From MH13 sp042140245 (GTDB lineage: Bacteria; Pseudomonadota; Alphaproteobacteria; Rhizobiales; MH13): DNA of 64,000 nt. A program made the position numbers and the translations under genes. The stretch is from NCBI RefSeq assembly GCF_042140245.1, contig NZ_CP159483.1, positions 3,720,001 through 3,784,000 on the forward strand. The letters run 5' to 3'. Below are positions 8,416 through 17,755 of this stretch, in pieces; positions within the stretch are counted from its first letter, which is position 1, and each line of letters begins with the position of its first letter. Under the pieces are notes generated by a model. It made no database searches. It had not been told where the DNA came from and saw only the letters and a list, made by a program, of their open reading frames with translations.

Positions 8416-8952
8416 ATGGCAGAAGCACCTTTTCCCTGCACACTGGTTTTTGGCGGCGTACGCTCGGGCAAGTCCCGGCACGCCGAAGCGCTGTGCCGCG
8501 CGACTGGGTTGAACCGCGTCTACATTGCCACTGCCGCCGCCTATGACGAGGAAATGCACACGCGCATTGCAGGCCATAAGTCGCAGCGGGCTGAGGATGG
8601 CTGGCAAACGGTGGAAGAGCAACACGATCTCTCCAGCGCTTTGGTGCGTGAGCTGGAGCCGGAGACCATCGTGCTGGTGGACTGCCTGACGCTGTGGCTG
8701 ACCAACCGCCTGCTCGCTGAAGCGCATATGGATGATGAGTTTGACCGGCTGATCGATACGCTTGCTGTGAGGCGCGGACCGGTTGTTTTGGTCTCCAACG
8801 AAACCGGCCTTGGCATCGTGCCGGAAAACGCCCTTGCCCGGCGGTTCGGCGATCTTCAAGGCCGTCTCAATCAACGCATCGCAGCCCTTGCAACCCATGT
8901 CCATTTCATCGCCGCCGGTCTGCCCCTCACCCTTAAGGAACCCTCTCCATGA
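8416..8952 (+). CDS. cobU: Adenosylcobinamide kinase / adenosylcobinamide-phosphate guanylyltransferase
   Basis: A bifunctional enzyme of the nucleotide-loop stage: it phosphorylates adenosylcobinamide and then transfers GMP to give AdoCbi-GDP. About 178 residues from ATG 8416; a GTG at 8383 would add 11 residues but lies inside the riboswitch hairpin, and neither start has a convincing ribosome site. Visible motifs are the P-loop GGVRSGKSRHAE just after the start, the AGHKSQRAEDGWQTVEE stretch with the nucleotide-accepting histidine, DCLTLWLTN, and VSNETGLGIVPE. Its stop overlaps the cobW ATG (ATGA). In the aerobic-pathway naming it is called CobP. Confidence 0.93.
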   Translation: MAEAPFPCTLVFGGVRSGKSRHAEALCRATGLNRVYIATAAAYDEEMHTRIAGHKSQRAEDGWQTVEEQHDLSSALVRELEPETIVLVDCLTLWLTNRLLAEAHMDDEFDRLIDTLAVRRGPVVLVSNETGLGIVPENALARRFGDLQGRLNQRIAALATHVHFIAAGLPLTLKEPSP

Positions 8953-10028
8953 CAGCACCGATCCCTGCCACCATCATCACCGGCTTTCTTGGCGCCGGGA
9001 AAACCACGCTGATCCAGAACCTGATCCGCAGCGCAGGTGGCAAGCGCATCGCTCTGGTCGTCAACGAGTTTGGCGATCTTGGTTTCGACGGCGAGCAGAT
9101 TGCCGGTTGCGGCATTGAAGGCTGCGCAGACGAAGACGTGATTGAGCTAACCAATGGCTGCATCTGCTGCACGGTGGCTGACGATTTTCTGCCGACCATG
9201 GAAATGCTGCTCGCCCGCGAACCAGCCCCTGATCATATCGTTATCGAGACCTCCGGCCTCGCTCTGCCCCAACCGCTGGTGCAAGCGTTTCAGTGGCCGA
9301 GCGTTGCTGCGCGCACGACCGTGGATGGGGTTGTGACCGTGGCCGATGCCGAGGCGCTGGCCCATGGTCTCTACGCGCCAGACCCTGCAAAGGTGGAGGC
9401 CCAACGCGCCGCCGATGACAGTTTGGACCACGAGACGCCTGTGGAAGAGCTGTTTGCTGACCAGATGCGCTGCGCCGATCTTGTGGTGCTTTCCAAGACC
9501 GACCGCATCACCGGCGAGGCGTTGGATAAGGTGAATGAAGCGCTGGATGGCAAACGCGCCGGTGTCGGTGTTGTGCGCTCGACTGCGGATGGTTTGCCCG
9601 CTGATCTGTTGATTGGTCTGGGCGCTGGTGCCGAGCAGGATATGAATGGACGAGAAGCTGGCCATCATCATCATCACGACCATCATGATCACGGGCATCA
9701 TGATCACGAGCATGATGATCACCACCATCACCATGATCACAGCCATGACGAGTTTGACTCACGTGTCGTTACGCCCCTGGCCTTCGCGTCCAAGCAAGCG
9801 CTGGATGCGTTTGTCAGCGCGGTGTGCGCCAAGCCCGGTGTGCTGCGTGTGAAAGGTGTTGCGCAGGTGGAGGGCAAAGCGGCGCCTGTGATCGTGCAGG
9901 CCGTTGGGCCGCGCGTCACCAGCCATTTCGACACCTCCGGCAGGCCGCAAAAAGCGGGCTTGGTGGTGATTGGCCTCAACCCACTGGCTGATCTGTCCGA
10001 TGTTCTTAACCTGGAGAGCGCGGCCTAG
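8949..10028 (+). CDS. cobW: CobW, G3E-family metal chaperone GTPase of cobalamin synthesis
   Basis: A 359-residue G3E (COG0523) GTPase thought to deliver cobalt, or to handle metal, for CobNST. It shows Walker A TGFLGAGKTTL (residues 11-21), the metal-binding CICC (71-74), the ETSGLALPQP segment, and the G4-like SKTD. A His/Asp-rich loop occupies about residues 238-268, between the GTPase and the C-terminal CobW domain; it has over a dozen histidines. It overlaps cobU by ATGA, and its TAG abuts the cobN ATG, so dosage is coupled to the chelatase subunit. Zinc-handling COG0523 paralogues look similar, but position between cobU and cobN supports CobW. Confidence 0.92.
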   Translation: MTAPIPATIITGFLGAGKTTLIQNLIRSAGGKRIALVVNEFGDLGFDGEQIAGCGIEGCADEDVIELTNGCICCTVADDFLPTMEMLLAREPAPDHIVIETSGLALPQPLVQAFQWPSVAARTTVDGVVTVADAEALAHGLYAPDPAKVEAQRAADDSLDHETPVEELFADQMRCADLVVLSKTDRITGEALDKVNEALDGKRAGVGVVRSTADGLPADLLIGLGAGAEQDMNGREAGHHHHHDHHDHGHHDHEHDDHHHHHDHSHDEFDSRVVTPLAFASKQALDAFVSAVCAKPGVLRVKGVAQVEGKAAPVIVQAVGPRVTSHFDTSGRPQKAGLVVIGLNPLADLSDVLNLESAA

Positions 10029-13000
10029 ATGCACGTTCTGGCTGCCCAGGCGGGGCGGGTCGATGACGGTGAAGAGCCGGTTGATCTGGCCCAGTCGCCC
10101 GGTGACATCGTATTTTTGTCAGCCGCCGAAACAGAGCTATCAGCCTTTGCCCTGGATGCGCGCGCGGCGCCGATGGTTTCCTCGTTGCGTCTGGCCAGCC
10201 TGTTGCAGCTCAAGCACCCCTATTCGGTTGATCTCTACACCGACAATACACTTGCCCACGCCAAGCTGATTGTTATCAGGCTCATTGGCGGGGAGAGCTA
10301 TTGGTCCTACGGGATGGAACGTTTGACCGCTTTGGCACACCAAGGGGTTAAGCTCATGGTGATGCCGCACGAAGGGCAATGGAGTTCTGACCTTGCCGGG
10401 CTCTCCACTGTGGCGATGCCACTGGTGCGGCGCTTCTGGCAGCTTTGTGTGGAGGGCGGACCGGCCAATCGGTTGAAGGCGCTTCAGCTTCTCGATGCTT
10501 TGGCACAGGGTCAGGAACCTGACGCACCAGAGGTCAGCCCACTACCCCGCTTCGGTCTGTGCGACCCCGCAAGTCTGCTGCCGACCGACGCACCTGCCAA
10601 ACCAGGTGCGGTGCCCATCGTGTTTTACACGAGCCTTTTGCAGGCTGGGACAACGGCTCCCATCCGTGCGCTGTGCGACGCGCTGGCAGCTCGCGGACTT
10701 GTTCCGCAACCGGTGTTTGTGCCGAGTTTGAAGGACGCTGAAGCGGTTGGTTTTCTTGGCGATTTGCTGAGCCATGTTGACCCACCGGTTATCCTCAACA
10801 CCACGGCGTTCGCCTCCACCGGGTCCAGCGATGGTGCCGATGGCGGCCCACTGAGTGCAACAGACGCACCGGTCATCCAGGCTGTGTTGTCGGGCCTTTC
10901 GCGCGAGGCATGGGCGGAAAGCTCGCGAGGGCTGCCGGGTACCGATTTGGTCATGCATGTGGCGATGCCGGAGCTGGATGGCCGCATCCATGGCCGCGCG
11001 ATCAGCTTCAAACGCCAGGGCGACCGCCATCCGCTCACCGAGTTTGCACCGGTGGCCTATGCGACTGAACCATCGCATGTGAAAGCTGTCGCCTCGCTTG
11101 CAGCGCGCTGGGCAAAGCTTCGTGATACGTCAGCGAGCGAGAAGCGGGTGGGTATCGTGCTTGCCAACTACCCCACCAAAACAAGTCGCATCGGCAATGG
11201 GGTTGGGCTAGACACGCCAGCATCGGTTGGCCTGTTTTTGGGCGCGATGGAAGAGGCCGGCTATCAGGTCGGCGATGCACCGCGTTCATCAGACGACCTC
11301 ATGGCCCTGCTGCTCTCCAAGCGGTCTCGTGAACGTTTGTCTCTCGCCGACTATCGGGCCTTCTATGATGCACTGCCTGAAACCGTACGCCGCCAAGTGA
11401 CCGATCGATGGGGCTCACCCGAACATGACCCACACGTGATCGGCGACGCCTTCACACTGCCACTGCATCGGTTCGGTAACACGTTGATCGGTATTCAGCC
11501 CGCCCGTGGCTACAATGTCGATCCGGCAAGCACCTATCACGACCCTGATCTGGTGCCACCGCACGGCTATCTGGCCTTTTATGCCTATCTGCGCAAGCAC
11601 AGCGATGCGCTGATCCAATTTGGCAAGCACGGCAATCTGGAGTGGCTGCCCGGCAAGGCGCTGGCGCTGTCAGACAGCTGTTTTCCGACTGCGATCCTCG
11701 GTGATCTGCCGACGCTCTATCCCTTCATTGTCAATGATCCTGGCGAGGGTTGTCAGGCCAAACGGCGCACGGCTGCCGTGATCCTCGATCACCTGACACC
11801 GCCACTCACCCGAGCGGAAAGCCACGGTCCCTATCAAGAACTTGAAGCGCTGCTTGATGATTACGCCTTCGCCGAAGCCGGCGACCCGCGCCGCGCCAAG
11901 GCTTTGGCGCGCGACATTATCGGCTTTGCCCAAGAGACTGGTCTTGCCGATGACATTGGGCTGAAGGGAGAGGTTGGTGACGATCTCATCACGCTCGACA
12001 CCGCTCTCTGCGACCTGAAAGAGATGCAAATCCGCGACGGGCTACACGTCTTTGGCCAATTGCCGAAAAACCCTCAAATTGCTGATCTCTTGGTGGCGAT
12101 TGCCCGCTTGCCACGCGGATCTGGCGAGCAAGATGCCTCACTGACGCGCGCACTAGCTTCTGACTTTGATCTCGATTTTGATCCACTGGCGCGCGATTTT
12201 GGTCAACCCTGGACACTGGCGAAACCTAAAGCACTGGGCGATGATGGTATCTGGCGCACCATCGGCGATGGCGTTGAGCGGTTGGAAGCCTTTGCTCTGA
12301 AATTGGCGCAAGGTGACGTTGATGCTCCTGGCCCGGCAACGCAGGCCGTGATGGGCTGGATCGACACTATGCTCAAACCGCGCATCACAGTGTCGCCACA
12401 CGACGAGACCGCCAACTTGCTCGCCGGGCTGTCAGGACGTTTCGTGCCGCCCGGCCCGTCTGGGGCGCCGAGCCGAGCACGCCCGGATGTGCTGCCGACG
12501 GGGCGCAATTTCTTTGCCGTCGATGTGCGTGCCGTGCCCTCCCCCACCGCTTGGCGCATCGGCCAGAAAAGTGCAGAAGCTTTGCTTGCACGTCACTTTC
12601 AAGATCATGGTGAGTGGCTGCAAAGCCTGGTGCTCACCTGCTGGGGCACGGCCAATATGCGCACTGGCGGCGATGACATTGCCCAAGCACTGGCGCTCAT
12701 CGGTGTCGCCCCGCAATGGGATGGCGGGTCAGGCCGCGTTACCGGTTTTGAGATCACGCCCCTGTCAGACCTACGCCGTCCGCGCGTCGATGTGACGCTT
12801 CGCATCTCTGGCTTTTTCCGCGATGCCTTTCCCCATCAGATCGAGCTGTTTGACAGTGCTGTGCGCGCCGTCGCTCTGCTGGACGAACCAGCTGACATGA
12901 ACCCGCTCGCTGCGCGAGTGCAGGCCGACCAGGCCGCCCTGCTTGCCTCCGGCGAGACCCAGGATGATGCTGACCGCATGGCAGGCTATCGTGTGTTCGG

Positions 13001-13700
13001 TTCCATGCCCGGTGCTTATGGCGCAGGTTTGCAAGCGTTGATTGATGAAGGCGGCTGGACCCACCGCTCGGACTTCGCCGAAGCCTTCATGGCCTGGGGC
13101 GGCTTTGCTTATGGCGGTGGCCGTCAGGGCGACGCTGAAAAAGGCCTTCTGAAAGACCGCCTGCGCGGCGCGCAGGCTGTGGTGCAGAACCAAGACAATC
13201 GTGAACATGATCTGCTGGACAGCGACGATTACTACCAATTTGAGGGCGGACTGGCGGCAACCATCGAAACACTGCGTGGTGAGGCGCCCGCAAGCTATCA
13301 TGTGGATCACGCCCGCCCCGAAGCCCCTTTGCCACGCACCTTGAAAGAAGAGATCGGGCGGGTGGTGCGCGGGCGCGCATCCAACCCCAAATGGATCACA
13401 GGCGTGATGCGCCACGGTTACAAAGGTGCGTTTGAGATGGCGGCCACGCTGGATTATCTCTTCGCCTTCGCCGCCACCACGCAGGCGGTGAGCGACCATC
13501 ATTTCGACGCCCTGTTTGAGGCTTACATTGCCAATGATAACGTACGCGACTTTATTCAAGAGGCGAACGCGCCTGCGCTTGCAGATATGCTGGCACGGTT
13601 TGCCGAGGCGCTGGATCGCGGCCTCTGGACCCCGCGCCGCAACACCACCCAAACTTTGCTCCATGAGCTGATGCACCCCAACCAGGAAGCTGCCGAATGA
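10029..13700 (+). CDS. cobN: Cobaltochelatase large subunit CobN
   Basis: The 1223-residue subunit of the ATP-dependent aerobic cobaltochelatase that inserts Co2+ into hydrogenobyrinic acid a,c-diamide together with CobS and CobT, which are not in this window. It belongs to the CobN/BchH magnesium-chelatase superfamily: conserved stretches include GIVLANYPTKTSRIGNGVGLDTPAS, where the key residues are the NYP and GxGLDTP, then QPARGYNVDPASTYHDPDL, QFGKHGNLEWLPGK (porphyrin-site histidines) and YAGAGLQALI-like glycine loops near the C terminus. Length is typical. It begins directly after the cobW stop and its own TGA overlaps the cobO ATG. A BchH-type magnesium chelatase is excluded by the cob context. 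Confidence 0.95.
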   Translation: MHVLAAQAGRVDDGEEPVDLAQSPGDIVFLSAAETELSAFALDARAAPMVSSLRLASLLQLKHPYSVDLYTDNTLAHAKLIVIRLIGGESYWSYGMERLTALAHQGVKLMVMPHEGQWSSDLAGLSTVAMPLVRRFWQLCVEGGPANRLKALQLLDALAQGQEPDAPEVSPLPRFGLCDPASLLPTDAPAKPGAVPIVFYTSLLQAGTTAPIRALCDALAARGLVPQPVFVPSLKDAEAVGFLGDLLSHVDPPVILNTTAFASTGSSDGADGGPLSATDAPVIQAVLSGLSREAWAESSRGLPGTDLVMHVAMPELDGRIHGRAISFKRQGDRHPLTEFAPVAYATEPSHVKAVASLAARWAKLRDTSASEKRVGIVLANYPTKTSRIGNGVGLDTPASVGLFLGAMEEAGYQVGDAPRSSDDLMALLLSKRSRERLSLADYRAFYDALPETVRRQVTDRWGSPEHDPHVIGDAFTLPLHRFGNTLIGIQPARGYNVDPASTYHDPDLVPPHGYLAFYAYLRKHSDALIQFGKHGNLEWLPGKALALSDSCFPTAILGDLPTLYPFIVNDPGEGCQAKRRTAAVILDHLTPPLTRAESHGPYQELEALLDDYAFAEAGDPRRAKALARDIIGFAQETGLADDIGLKGEVGDDLITLDTALCDLKEMQIRDGLHVFGQLPKNPQIADLLVAIARLPRGSGEQDASLTRALASDFDLDFDPLARDFGQPWTLAKPKALGDDGIWRTIGDGVERLEAFALKLAQGDVDAPGPATQAVMGWIDTMLKPRITVSPHDETANLLAGLSGRFVPPGPSGAPSRARPDVLPTGRNFFAVDVRAVPSPTAWRIGQKSAEALLARHFQDHGEWLQSLVLTCWGTANMRTGGDDIAQALALIGVAPQWDGGSGRVTGFEITPLSDLRRPRVDVTLRISGFFRDAFPHQIELFDSAVRAVALLDEPADMNPLAARVQADQAALLASGETQDDADRMAGYRVFGSMPGAYGAGLQALIDEGGWTHRSDFAEAFMAWGGFAYGGGRQGDAEKGLLKDRLRGAQAVVQNQDNREHDLLDSDDYYQFEGGLAATIETLRGEAPASYHVDHARPEAPLPRTLKEEIGRVVRGRASNPKWITGVMRHGYKGAFEMAATLDYLFAFAATTQAVSDHHFDALFEAYIANDNVRDFIQEANAPALADMLARFAEALDRGLWTPRRNTTQTLLHELMHPNQEAAE

Positions 13701-14338
13701 CCGATAAATCCGCCGTTAAACCGGTTATGACCGAGGAAGAGCTTGATGCGCGCCACGCGGAAAAAATGCGCAAGAAGAAGGCCGCGCGCGACAAGATCAT
13801 TGCCACAAAGACCATCGAAAAAGGGCTGCTGATCGTCCACACCGGCAAAGGCAAAGGCAAAAGCACGGCGGCCTTCGGCATGGTTTTTCGCGCGCTTGGG
13901 CACGGCCAACGCGTCGGCGTCATCCAGTTTGTGAAAGGCAAATGGGAGACCGGCGAGCGCGCTGTTCTCGAACGCTTCTCCGACCTCGTCACCATCAACA
14001 CGATGGGCGAAGGGTTCACCTGGGAAACGCAGGACCGGCAGCGCGATATCGCAGCTGCCGAGGCGGCTTGGGAGAAGGCTAAGGGCCTCATCATCGGTGG
14101 TGAGCACAAGCTGGTTCTGCTTGATGAGCTGAACATTGTGCTGCGCTATGCCTACATCGATCCGGCGGAGGTGGTGCGGTTCCTGCGCGATGAAAAACCC
14201 GACGATGTGCATGTGGTGGTGACCGGCCGCAACGCGCCTGAGGATCTGATTGAGATCGCCGATCTGGTCACCGAGATGACACAGATTAAACACCCGTTCC
14301 GCAGCGGTGTGAAAGCTCAAGAAGGCATTGAGTTCTAG
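13697..14338 (+). CDS. cobO: Cob(I)yrinic acid a,c-diamide adenosyltransferase
   Basis: A 213-residue CobA/BtuR-type corrinoid adenosyltransferase that transfers the 5'-deoxyadenosyl group of ATP to Co(I). The P-loop variant TGKGKGKST lies at residues 49-57 and is followed by AAFGMVFRALGHGQRVGVIQF. Further on are WETQDRQRDIAAA and the VLLDELNIVLRYAY Walker-B-like block, then VVVTGRNAPEDLIEIADLVTEM; all are family-typical. A charged N-terminal helix (residues 12-40) precedes the core. The ATG overlaps the cobN stop and the TAG directly abuts the cobQ GTG. Confidence 0.95.
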   Translation: MTDKSAVKPVMTEEELDARHAEKMRKKKAARDKIIATKTIEKGLLIVHTGKGKGKSTAAFGMVFRALGHGQRVGVIQFVKGKWETGERAVLERFSDLVTINTMGEGFTWETQDRQRDIAAAEAAWEKAKGLIIGGEHKLVLLDELNIVLRYAYIDPAEVVRFLRDEKPDDVHVVVTGRNAPEDLIEIADLVTEMTQIKHPFRSGVKAQEGIEF

Positions 14339-15793
14339 GTGGCCCAAACACCGGCCCTGATGATCCAGGGCACCGGCTCGAATGTTGGCAAGTCGGTGAT
14401 CGTTGCAGGGTTGTGTCGATTGCTGACGCGGCAGGGCCTCAAGGTGTTGCCGTTCAAGCCACAGAATATGTCCAACAACGCCGCCGTCACGATCGACGGT
14501 GGCGAGATTGGGCGGGCGCAGGCGCTTCAAGCGCAGGCAGCAAAGGTCGCGCCAAGCGTGCACATGAACCCGGTGCTTTTGAAGCCGCAGACCGATGTGG
14601 GCAGCCAAGTTGTGGTGCAGGGCAAAGTCTGGGGCACGATGAAGGCAGCAGAGTATGGCGCGCGCAAAACTGAACTCATGACGCCCGTGCTTGAAAGCTT
14701 CAACATACTTGAATCGAAGGCCGACATCATCCTGGTTGAAGGCGCGGGTAGCCCGGCGGAAATCAATCTGCGCACGGGTGACATCGCCAATATGGGCTTC
14801 GCCAGCGCCGCCCATGTGCCCGTTGTGCTTTGCGCTGATATCGACCGTGGCGGTGTGATCGCCAGCGTGGTGGGCACGCACGCGCTGCTATCACCCGATG
14901 ATCTGGCGCTGGTCAAAGGCTTTTTCATCAACCGTTTTCGTGGCGAACCGTCTCTTTTCGATGATGGTCTGGCAGAGATCGTGACGCACACCGGCTGGCC
15001 AAGCTTCGGTGTGATCCCCTGGTTTGATCAGGCACGCCATCTACCGGCTGAAGATGTCCTCGGGCTCGCCGATGGATCGGGCGAGGGTTTGGTGATTGCG
15101 GTGCCACGACTGGGACGAATCGCCAATTTCGAAGACCTTGATCCTCTACGCATGGAGCCTGGCGTGGACCTCCGGATCATTGAGCCGGGCACACCGCTGC
15201 CCCCCTATGCCGCCTGTGTCATTCTACCAGGATCGAAAGCCACGATTGCTGATCTCCAAGCTTTTAAAGCCGAAGGATGGGACATTGATCTGGCCGCCCA
15301 CGTCCGCCGCGGCGGCTATGTGGTCGGCCTTTGCGGTGGCTATCAGATGTTGGGGCGCAGCGTTGCTGACCCAGGAGGGGTCGAAGGCGCTGCGGGCAGT
15401 GAGCCCGGACTTGGCCTGCTGGATGTGGAAACAACTCTTTCAGACGACAAAACCACCACCTTCACCAAGGGTGTTCACGAAGAAACTGGAACAGCCGTCG
15501 AGGGGTACGAAATCCACCTCGGCGATACACAGGGACCTGACCGTCAGCGCCCTCTGCTTGCCCTCGATGGCAGGACCGATGGAGCGGTGTCGTCGGATGG
15601 TCAGGTGATGGGCACTTATCTGCATGGGCTGTTTGCCAGTGATGCGTTTCGCAAAGTCTTCTTGGAGCGACTGGGTGTGCGGGCATCCGTTGCTTATCAA
15701 ACCCGCGTTGAAGCAGCCCTGGATGGTTTGGCCGATCATCTGGCTGATCATCTGGACGTGGATGGCCTGCTGGCTATTGCAAGAAGCCGATAG
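14339..15793 (+). CDS. cobQ: Cobyric acid synthase (glutamine-hydrolysing amidotransferase)
   Basis: A 484-residue enzyme that amidates four carboxylates of adenosylcobyrinic acid a,c-diamide using glutamine. The N-terminal dethiobiotin-synthetase-like ATP domain starts with QGTGSNVGKSVIVAGL and continues to KPQNMSNNAAVT and VEGAGSPAEINL. The C-terminal class I-like amidotransferase domain has the nucleophile Cys332 in VGLCGGYQMLG and His429 in GTYLHGLF. It starts at a GTG immediately after the cobO stop. Its last 20 bases overlap the 3' end of the convergent cobD gene. Confidence 0.95.
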   Translation: MAQTPALMIQGTGSNVGKSVIVAGLCRLLTRQGLKVLPFKPQNMSNNAAVTIDGGEIGRAQALQAQAAKVAPSVHMNPVLLKPQTDVGSQVVVQGKVWGTMKAAEYGARKTELMTPVLESFNILESKADIILVEGAGSPAEINLRTGDIANMGFASAAHVPVVLCADIDRGGVIASVVGTHALLSPDDLALVKGFFINRFRGEPSLFDDGLAEIVTHTGWPSFGVIPWFDQARHLPAEDVLGLADGSGEGLVIAVPRLGRIANFEDLDPLRMEPGVDLRIIEPGTPLPPYAACVILPGSKATIADLQAFKAEGWDIDLAAHVRRGGYVVGLCGGYQMLGRSVADPGGVEGAAGSEPGLGLLDVETTLSDDKTTTFTKGVHEETGTAVEGYEIHLGDTQGPDRQRPLLALDGRTDGAVSSDGQVMGTYLHGLFASDAFRKVFLERLGVRASVAYQTRVEAALDGLADHLADHLDVDGLLAIARSR

Positions 15794-16784
15794 CGGCGGC
15801 GACCAAAACCACCACTAGAAGCGTGGCCGCACATGTCGCGCGGAACAGCGCGAGACCCTTGCCGATATCGCCAGCGTCCAAGTGCTTTCGGCCAACATCG
15901 TTGATTTGGGGCGCCTCAACGGTGCCGCTTGGATAGGTGCGTGGGCCGCCAAGCGCGATACCCAACACAGACGCGTAGCTTGCCTCTGGCCAGCCAGCAT
16001 TGGGCGAGGCATGGGTTGGCGCGTCGCGGCGGATGACCGCCCAATCAGGCCAGGTGAACGCGCCCTTCTGACTGGCAAGACTGGTGATCGCGACGCTGAG
16101 CGCAATCAGTCCAACTGATAAACGCGCAGGCAAGAAGTTCACCAGATCGTCCAGCTTCGCCGATGCCCAGCCAAAGTGTCGGTGGCGTTCCGTTTTGTAG
16201 CCGACCATCGAGTCGGCGGTGTTGATCGCCTTGTAGAGCGCGATGCCCGGCAGACCGCCGATCAGCATCCAGAAAGCAGGGGCAATAACACCATCGGAAT
16301 GGTTCTCCGCCAAGCTCTCCAGCGCAGCCCGCGCGACCCCGGACTCATCAAGGTTTTCGGTGGTCCGACCGACAATCATGGCAAGAGCTTGCTGCGCGGC
16401 AGGCAGATCACCCTTTTCCAGAGGTGACCGCACGGCATCGACATGATCATGCAGCGAGCGCTGAGCCAGAAGCACCGCGCCGACAAGGACTGTGACCAGA
16501 AAGGCCAGCCCAGGGTGAACCCAGCCGGCCAAAGCCAACAGGCCGATGGACAGAGCGGCGACAACGAAGATCACGCGGATCAACGCGTTGATGCCCGCTC
16601 GCTTCTGCCGAAACGGTGTGTGCTGCTGATGGTTCATCCGCCGATCCAGCCATCCAATGAGATGACCCATCAGAACAACAGGGTGCGGCACGCGTTTCCA
16701 AAGCCAGTTGGGTTCAACGAAGACGGCGTCCGCGATGATGGCGAGGGCCAACGCAAGCGCGTTGAAGGCAAACCACTCAGCCAC
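15774..16784 (-). CDS. cobD: Adenosylcobinamide-phosphate synthase (CobD/CbiB)
   Basis: An integral membrane protein of about 336 residues that attaches the aminopropanol linker (or its phosphate) to adenosylcobyric acid. GTG 16784 is chosen because AAAGG lies 7 nt upstream; a TTG at 16790 is too close to it. Several hydrophobic segments alternate with family motifs: DAVFVEPNWLWKRVPHPVVLMG near the N terminus (key residues D, P, HPV..MG), ENHSDGVIAPAFW, ALYKAINTADSMVGY, DDLVNFLPARL and SPNAGWPEA. It overlaps the preceding btuF-like gene by a few bases, and its end overlaps cobQ. Identification is firm. Confidence 0.93.
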   Translation of the reverse strand: MAEWFAFNALALALAIIADAVFVEPNWLWKRVPHPVVLMGHLIGWLDRRMNHQQHTPFRQKRAGINALIRVIFVVAALSIGLLALAGWVHPGLAFLVTVLVGAVLLAQRSLHDHVDAVRSPLEKGDLPAAQQALAMIVGRTTENLDESGVARAALESLAENHSDGVIAPAFWMLIGGLPGIALYKAINTADSMVGYKTERHRHFGWASAKLDDLVNFLPARLSVGLIALSVAITSLASQKGAFTWPDWAVIRRDAPTHASPNAGWPEASYASVLGIALGGPRTYPSGTVEAPQINDVGRKHLDAGDIGKGLALFRATCAATLLVVVLVAAAIGFLQ

Positions 16785-17631
16785 CGGCAAGCCTTTGAAG
16801 CGCTTGATCGCGCTCGTTGGCGATGGTCTCGATGGCTTCGATCAAGGAGGGGCCCGCGCAGAGTGTCAATCGCTCCGGCATAGCAATCCGGCGCGACGGC
16901 GGATAGCGTTCGTTGAGGGCACGATGAGCAAGAAGCGCCGAGCCTTGGTCCTCTCCCTGTCGAGTGAGCGTGGGTGTGATGAGCACATCCGGTTCGGCGC
17001 GAATGATCGTTTCAAGATCGGCAAAGCCGCCGCGCGCACCAACCAGTCTTTCACTGGCCAATGGCATACCAAGTTGAGCAAGGAGATCACCGATCAACGA
17101 CTCGATGCCGGTCGCATAGCCGCGACGTCGGATGATGAGAGCGGTAAGTTGCTCATCAGAACGCGCTGCTGACAGTGCCGCATCGATTTGGTCGATCAAA
17201 ACCTGCCCACGCTGCGGATGGCCAACCATCTCTGCCACCAAGCGAATGGCTGCATACGCCTCTTCCAGTGAGCGAGAAAACGGAACCTCTTCAACGCGAT
17301 AGTCAAAGCGCGCGAGCATATCTTTGGCGGCACGGTTGGTGAAAAGACCAGTCAGAACCATGTCGGGTTCCAGCGCGATCACCGCTTCGGCCGCAGCAGG
17401 AAGCTGTGGATAAGCGGCGGCTTGTTCGGCTGCGTAGGATAAGCGACCGTTGCCTGCAAACCGGCTGAGACCGACGATCTGATTGGGATCGGCCAGCGCC
17501 AAAAGCAGTTGATCAGTGCACATGTTCAGCGACACCACGCGTTCTGGACGCATCGTGCGCTCATCGCTCGCCCGCGCCTGCACCGAAACAGCGAGCGTAA
17601 GCAACATCGCGAACAGGCTAAAGAGCCGCAC
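16777..17631 (-). CDS. btuF: Cobalamin ABC transporter periplasmic binding protein (BtuF-like)
   Basis: About 284 residues. GTG 17631 is preferred over a TTG at 17670 because AAGGGG lies 7 nt upstream and it places the signal peptide (VRLFSLFAMLLTLAVSVQARA) at the N terminus. The mature part follows class III binding proteins: RVVSLNMCTDQLLLALADP, then YPQLPAAAEAVIALEPDMVL (the canonical E.ILALKPDLVL position) and a C-terminal lobe ending ...GPSLIEAIETIA. It shares a divergent promoter region with btuB and is followed by cobD. With btuCD it would form the inner-membrane importer. Iron-siderophore binding proteins share the fold; context argues for corrinoids. Confidence 0.85.
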   Translation of the reverse strand: MRLFSLFAMLLTLAVSVQARASDERTMRPERVVSLNMCTDQLLLALADPNQIVGLSRFAGNGRLSYAAEQAAAYPQLPAAAEAVIALEPDMVLTGLFTNRAAKDMLARFDYRVEEVPFSRSLEEAYAAIRLVAEMVGHPQRGQVLIDQIDAALSAARSDEQLTALIIRRRGYATGIESLIGDLLAQLGMPLASERLVGARGGFADLETIIRAEPDVLITPTLTRQGEDQGSALLAHRALNERYPPSRRIAMPERLTLCAGPSLIEAIETIANERDQALQRLAGG

Positions 17632-17715
17632 CTTTCTACCCCTTTGGATTGATTGCCGAACCAATTTCAAGGCCTTAACAAAACGTTACACGCCCGGGAC
17701 ACACGCCGTGACGGG

Positions 17716-17731
17716 TGGTTGTGAACAACCA
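17716..17731. promoter_or_regulatory. Inverted repeat in the btuF-btuB divergent promoter region
   Basis: TGGTTGT (17716-17722) and ACAACCA (17725-17731) form perfect 7-bp arms with a 2-bp spacer, 25 bp upstream of the btuB start. It could be an operator or a short 5'-UTR hairpin. No B12 box or other riboswitch element is present in the 125 bp between the two genes. Confidence 0.35.
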
Positions 17732-17755
17732 GATCGAAACAGTAAAGGTCTGATG

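Noticed and set aside
12771..13676. A 301-codon minus-strand frame opposite the end of cobN
   Set aside because: Antisense to a conserved chelatase subunit; no recognised domain.
13556..14881. A 441-codon open frame on the minus strand opposite cobO and cobQ
   Set aside because: It lies antisense to two conserved enzymes with clear motifs. Its composition (His/Arg-rich) is what complementary GC-rich codons give, and it has no recognisable domain.
17516..17755. N-terminal extension of the BtuB frame back to 17516
   Set aside because: This stretch overlaps the divergent btuF-like gene, encodes no signal peptide, and a ribosome site with the proper start lies at 17744-17756.
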